Shown: in pieces, positions 59,694 to 64,000 of the stretch
Position numbering within the stretch: the first letter of the stretch is position 1
How the letters are laid out: the number at the start of each line of letters is the position of its first letter
NCBI GenBank assembly: GCA_021613535.1
Contig: CP075496.1
Coordinates: 4,464,001-4,528,000, forward strand
Direction: 5' to 3'
From: Adineta vaga
Lineage: Eukaryota; Rotifera
DNA length: 64,000 nucleotides
The notes under the pieces: model-generated
Seen by the model: the letters and a program-made list of their open reading frames with translations, nothing else
What the model was told of the DNA's origin: nothing
Databases searched by the model: none
Translations under genes and position numbers: made by a program

Positions 59694-62600
59694 TGATCGT
59701 CATCGATATTTATCGAAGACCATCGAAGAAAAGAAATATTTATTCTAAAATGAAATAAAGAAGAAAATCAATGAGAACTCTTCACGTTGAATTTTGAAAG
59801 CATTTTTCTATATTTAACCTTCTTGAAAACTAATTAGGCACGTATAGTCATACTTGTCATCATTGCTTTTCTTCTTCTTCTTTTGTTTTCTCGCTTAGAC
59901 TAGAGAGAGAGAGAGAAATGAAGAGAAAGAAACTGGAATAATAAGATACGGCTAAACCAAGCACTGCTGAAATCTATTTTTTTTTCTTTTTCATCTAAAA
60001 AATGAGATGATAATGATGATGAGGGTGATTATGATGAGACAAGACGACTTCTTCGTGAGATATTAATCGTTGTCTTCTCTTTTTTCAAATTGCCTCTATT
60101 GAAGACAAATGAACAAATCGGATGACACGAGAATATGTAATTTGGTTAACCAGTTTTTTTTCATCTCGCCGTGACAGTTCTTCTTCTTGTTCTTCTTGTT
60201 CTTTTCGAGTGACAGAACATATTAAAACATGCACGACTCATCTTTACATTAACAAACGTAGAGTAAAAATATGCTGCTGAATTTCAGGGTATCTCTTTCA
60301 AAATTATTTTCTCGAGCGGAATCTCATAGAAAAGCTGAGTAGAGATGAATAAGAAAAGAAGATCTTTTTCTCCGTTAGTAGATTATCGATAAGACCAGAA
60401 TTTTTATCTACAAAGACGACATCAAACATATTCAGCTTAATATTTCTCTACGTCTCTTTCTTTACCTGATGCGAGATTATGTCTTCCATTCCTAAATGAA
60501 TACAAACAATCTATTAGTATATGAATATATCGAGTAACTGAATAGAATCAAACGATAGTTATGGGATTGAACTTTGTATAAGCAAGAAAAGAGGAAGAAG
60601 AAGAAGTGCAAAAACAGGAAATGCTCCTTTTTTCCTTATTTGCATAACTTATGCCAAAATACGTTCGTTTCATTGTTTGCTAGAAGAAATAGTCGACTAT
60701 TAACTAGGAAAACCTCTGTTAACTAATAAGAAATTTTTTTTTACTACTCTTCTTTTCATCTCATAGTGCTAGCAATCATTTCTTTTGGTTAAACATTAAC
60801 GCTCAAAAAGAAAATCAATGAGAGGGAAGTAGGAAACAAGCCTCAAGATCAATGTGTATACACTTGCATTGAGAAGATCACTCGTTAAAAGCAAGGAAAA
60901 TATAAGCTGATAGTTAAGATATTCTTTATTCACATCCGAAAGTTTTTTTCTTTTTCTCATCATTCGGAAGAAGTAACATATTGACGAAACTAAACAAAAA
61001 CGAGAAAAAAAAGAAGTTATAAAAGGAAACATCGATTACTTTTTTTTTCTTTCAAACTTATTAAATGTATTTACACGATATGCTCACAATTGCTGATGAG
61101 TTTTATTGGAATAATCATCACCCGTCTATTTCTCTTTCTCTCTTTCTCATTGACGAAAGAAAAGGCATAAAGAATAGAAGAAAATTTTATCAACAAAACT
61201 ACTTATCTATTCGTATTGAATTTTGTGTTACGAAGAGAAGGCAGAGAATAATAAAGTCTACAAAATTAAATAGATCGTGACTACTATCAAAGACTTTCAT
61301 AGATTATTAATTTGAAGGAGTAGTGCTCTTTAGAGAACATAAAGAGAACTAGTGATTAAGTAAAAAGAAAAAGATAGTGTCGGGATATTGATTGAATAAC
61401 ATGCAATAAAAAATTCTAAATCACTAATTGACATGTTATTTCGAGAGGAAATCTTTATATAATTATTAACCTTGAAGTTTTTCTTGGAAACAAATCAAAA
61501 TAGATCATTACCTATCTGTAACAATAATGCGTGCAATTGTACATATATGGATAATAGAGATGTTATGGCGATTAGCGCAGTTGGGCGGAGTTTCTACCTT
61601 TATCTGTCGTCAGTCATCTAGATTTCTCGAGTTGATTATTGTTATTACTATTCTATCGGATGCTGCCTTTTGCAGATTTCAACACTGCGATTAACATACT
61701 TTTCTCGAACGAGTAGCAGGTTCGGTCGTAAAAGGAAACTCATTCAAATTACGGCAAGAAGAAGCAAAAGAGAAAAGAAAAGAGTAGCAAACACAATAAC
61801 ACTTCAAGAGATCGACATGCAAATATACTTCCTAAATCAGAAGAATTATTCATCGGATCATTGATAATTGCATTTGATATTTTTATGATATTGATTCTAG
61901 TTGTATGTTCGTTATAGTGCTGTAAACAGATTCATCTCGATCTAACTACCGCATAGGAAGAATGAAGGATGCTCGTTAAGATATGTCGATGTATACATAG
62001 ATTGATTTGTCTTATAGTCGACGAGCATCACCCAAGTATCAGTATTAAACTCGTAGGAGATGCAATCAACTTGCGTGTGTGCCACCAGTCGTAAGGAAAT
62101 GATAATCGAATAATCGATGACAAAACGCGCTAGAATATGTCAGTAGAGAAAGCAAAAAAAACCGAGTAGAATCAATGCTTCTTTAATGGTAACAGGAGAA
62201 AGTAATAGTAGAAGAAACTGCATTATTCAGTCTGTCTGATTGCTTCGGCTCATTGACATCGTGGCTCGTTCTGGCTATTTGAGAGACTAGGAGCACATTT
62301 TGAGTGTTTCTAAATGATTCGTTCAGAACTCTGATTTCTGGCAAAGCATACGTTATGAAAGAAGAAAAAAAAGTAGAAAATCATTAAGAAAAAAAACCTC
62401 GAGTAATAATATATAATTATCAATATTTTATATAACTTCGAACGTACGTTAGAAAATGATACAAAGCTGGCGCGTTTGAAAGAAAAAAGAAATTGTTTAA
62501 AAAAAAGCAAAATGCCTCATTTTCCTCCCTAAATATAAACTATCGATATTTGACTTGCCGTTATTCTCTTTCACAGAAATGAGTGATGTGTATGATGACA

Positions 62601-64000
62601 TGTGAAAGAAGCTAGCGAGAAAGACGCACAGAAATGCACATCTGTAATGAGAAGACAACAACACAACGAATAAGAAGAAGAAAAACTCGACATCTGAGCC
62701 GTCTTCATCTACAAAACAGCAGGTTGTCATTAATATGAGACACACTTAGTTAAAATGAAGATAACAAAAACAACAACAACAACGAATATTCACATCATTT
62801 TATCATTGAAAATAAACTCCTAGATGACCAAGATCAATTATCCTCGAACATGTTTAATGATTACAAAAGCAAACTTTTGCTTTATCTGCTTTTTATCCTT
62901 CTTAACATTCTGACATGATCTAAAATCGAATGATCCAATATGAATATTTTATCGATACGTCTACGTGCCAAGATTTTCTTTTTGCCTCGTGCAATATTAT
63001 TACTCGTAGAGCTGAGTAGTCGATCAGATATGCATCAATGAAATTATATGACTATCGTTGATGCAAAACGAACTCTCCTATGTTTTGTTTGTTAATAATT
63101 AAAATCACGTTCAGACAAGTAGCAATACATTCACACAAACACCCACATTGTTTTCTTTTGTATTGATATATCTATTGATTATGAAAATATTCCGATAAAA
63201 AATTCTATTCGATTGATAATAAGCAACTATTTTTCAATTAAGCACAATGTAAATATAAAACATTTGATTGTGATATTTTATTGTGATCATCATGATCTAT
63301 TATTATAACATTAATGTCTTCCTTGGATTCCTCTATTGTCTGAATAGGCAAGGTTAAAAATCGGAAATAACTTATGATAGATTATGGCTGTTGTTGTTAT
63401 TGTTTGATAATGCGTCGTTAATAAAGATATTCGTCGTTATTATATTGATGAAGGTAGATACGTTAGAATTCTCCTTTAGTAATGTTTGTTGTTGTTAAGT
63501 ATCATTTATCGAAAAGTCAACGGATATGTCATTGATATTAATAGTGATATTATCATTGTTACAATTGAGTACAGATGTATCGATTAACGAGAAAATTATG
63601 GAATAGAAATCGTTATTTAATGAAGAGTTGATAGCTATCTGCTATGCTTTATTGTTTCTTGTTTGCAATCATAACTATGCAAGAAAGCAAAGAAAATCTA
63701 GTATTTATTCATGAGAACAGTTTCTATTTTGTCTTTTGAAATAATGTTCTGTTAATTTTTACTCTTAGATTTGTTAATATGTGTATATATTAGTTATTAT
63801 CGACGAAATCACTGAGGGATTGAAATGAATAAATGTCTAACTATCAATCCCATATGGGATTAGTAAACAGGAAATGAATATTTTATAAGCAAAGATTATA
63901 TAATTATGTTCGAAAAAAGAAATTTATGGACGAGACTTGATTTATAATGATCAGGCGCTGCTAGAAAAGTTTGACAACTACTACGTAGTTGATATCTTGA
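59694..64000. other. Long region without supported gene
   Basis: About 4.3 kb upstream of the GPCR up to the window edge. AT-rich, with scattered CTT, GAGA and GTT repeats (for example 59872-59884 and 59906-59917). I found no protein domain, no convincing exon chain, no tRNA or rRNA. A 9-bp inverted repeat (61968-61976 with 62021-62029) is present. It may hold GPCR regulatory DNA or the start of a gene beyond the edge. Confidence 0.5.

Noticed and set aside
61968-62029. Possible microRNA-like hairpin
   Set aside because: Only 9 bp pair cleanly, with a 44-nt loop and a large bulge; not a convincing precursor.
1-64000. CRISPR arrays, insertion sequences, rRNA or tRNA genes, telomeric repeats, retroelement or viral proteins
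   Set aside because: None seen on either strand by reading. A tRNAscan or repeat search could still find short or diverged ones.

Overview
The window reads as nuclear DNA of a small, gene-dense, AT-rich animal, most probably a bdelloid rotifer (Adineta/Rotaria-like). Support seen in the sequence: animal gene families (DOT1L, RPN2, TRMT10C, ELAV/Hu, C/EBP, LOTUS-Tudor, SVOP-like, GPCR); mostly 45-60 bp GT-AG introns; intergenic spacers often under 1 kb; and two intron-bearing genes whose closest known families are bacterial (an M23 metallopeptidase and a GH63 glycosidase), which fits the gene acquisition known in bdelloids. The species call is inference. I rebuilt gene models by hand; in the genes where I summed exon lengths (all but the two Tudor genes), totals are multiples of three except at two single-base defects described below.

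Layout. 1-8.2 kb: ZNRF-type E3 ligase (-, cut by the left edge), membrane-anchored alpha/beta hydrolase (+), glycerol kinase (+, 16 exons with a 5-nt microexon), and a small secreted peptide-precursor-like gene (+). 9.2-20 kb, all minus strand: long-chain acyl-CoA synthetase, an orphan membrane protein, two C/EBP-type bZIP paralogues, an SVOP-like transporter. 21-27.6 kb (+): DOT1L H3K79 methyltransferase and ribophorin II (RPN2). 28.1-30.5 kb (-): an M23 metallopeptidase followed 74 bp later by RUSF1, an operon-like pair. 31-36.5 kb (+): ELAV-like RNA-binding protein and GH63 glycosidase. 36.8-47.8 kb (-): an orphan zinc-finger/repeat protein and two tandem LOTUS-Tudor paralogues. 48-57.4 kb (+): a four-CxxC protein disulfide isomerase, selenoprotein K (in-frame TGA plus a SECIS candidate) and TRMT10C. 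58-59.7 kb (-): a rhodopsin-like GPCR. 59.7-64 kb: no supported gene.

Themes. Several products act at the ER (RPN2, PDI, SelK, ACSL), but most neighbours look like unrelated housekeeping genes, so I do not claim a functional cluster. The best leads are the selenoprotein K gene with two candidate RNA structures 3' of its UGA, the domesticated M23 peptidase upstream of RUSF1, the tandem LOTUS-Tudor pair with a shared uncharacterised C-terminal region, and the microexons. Single-base deficits in PDI and SelK, 1.6 kb apart, may be assembly errors or real allele damage.
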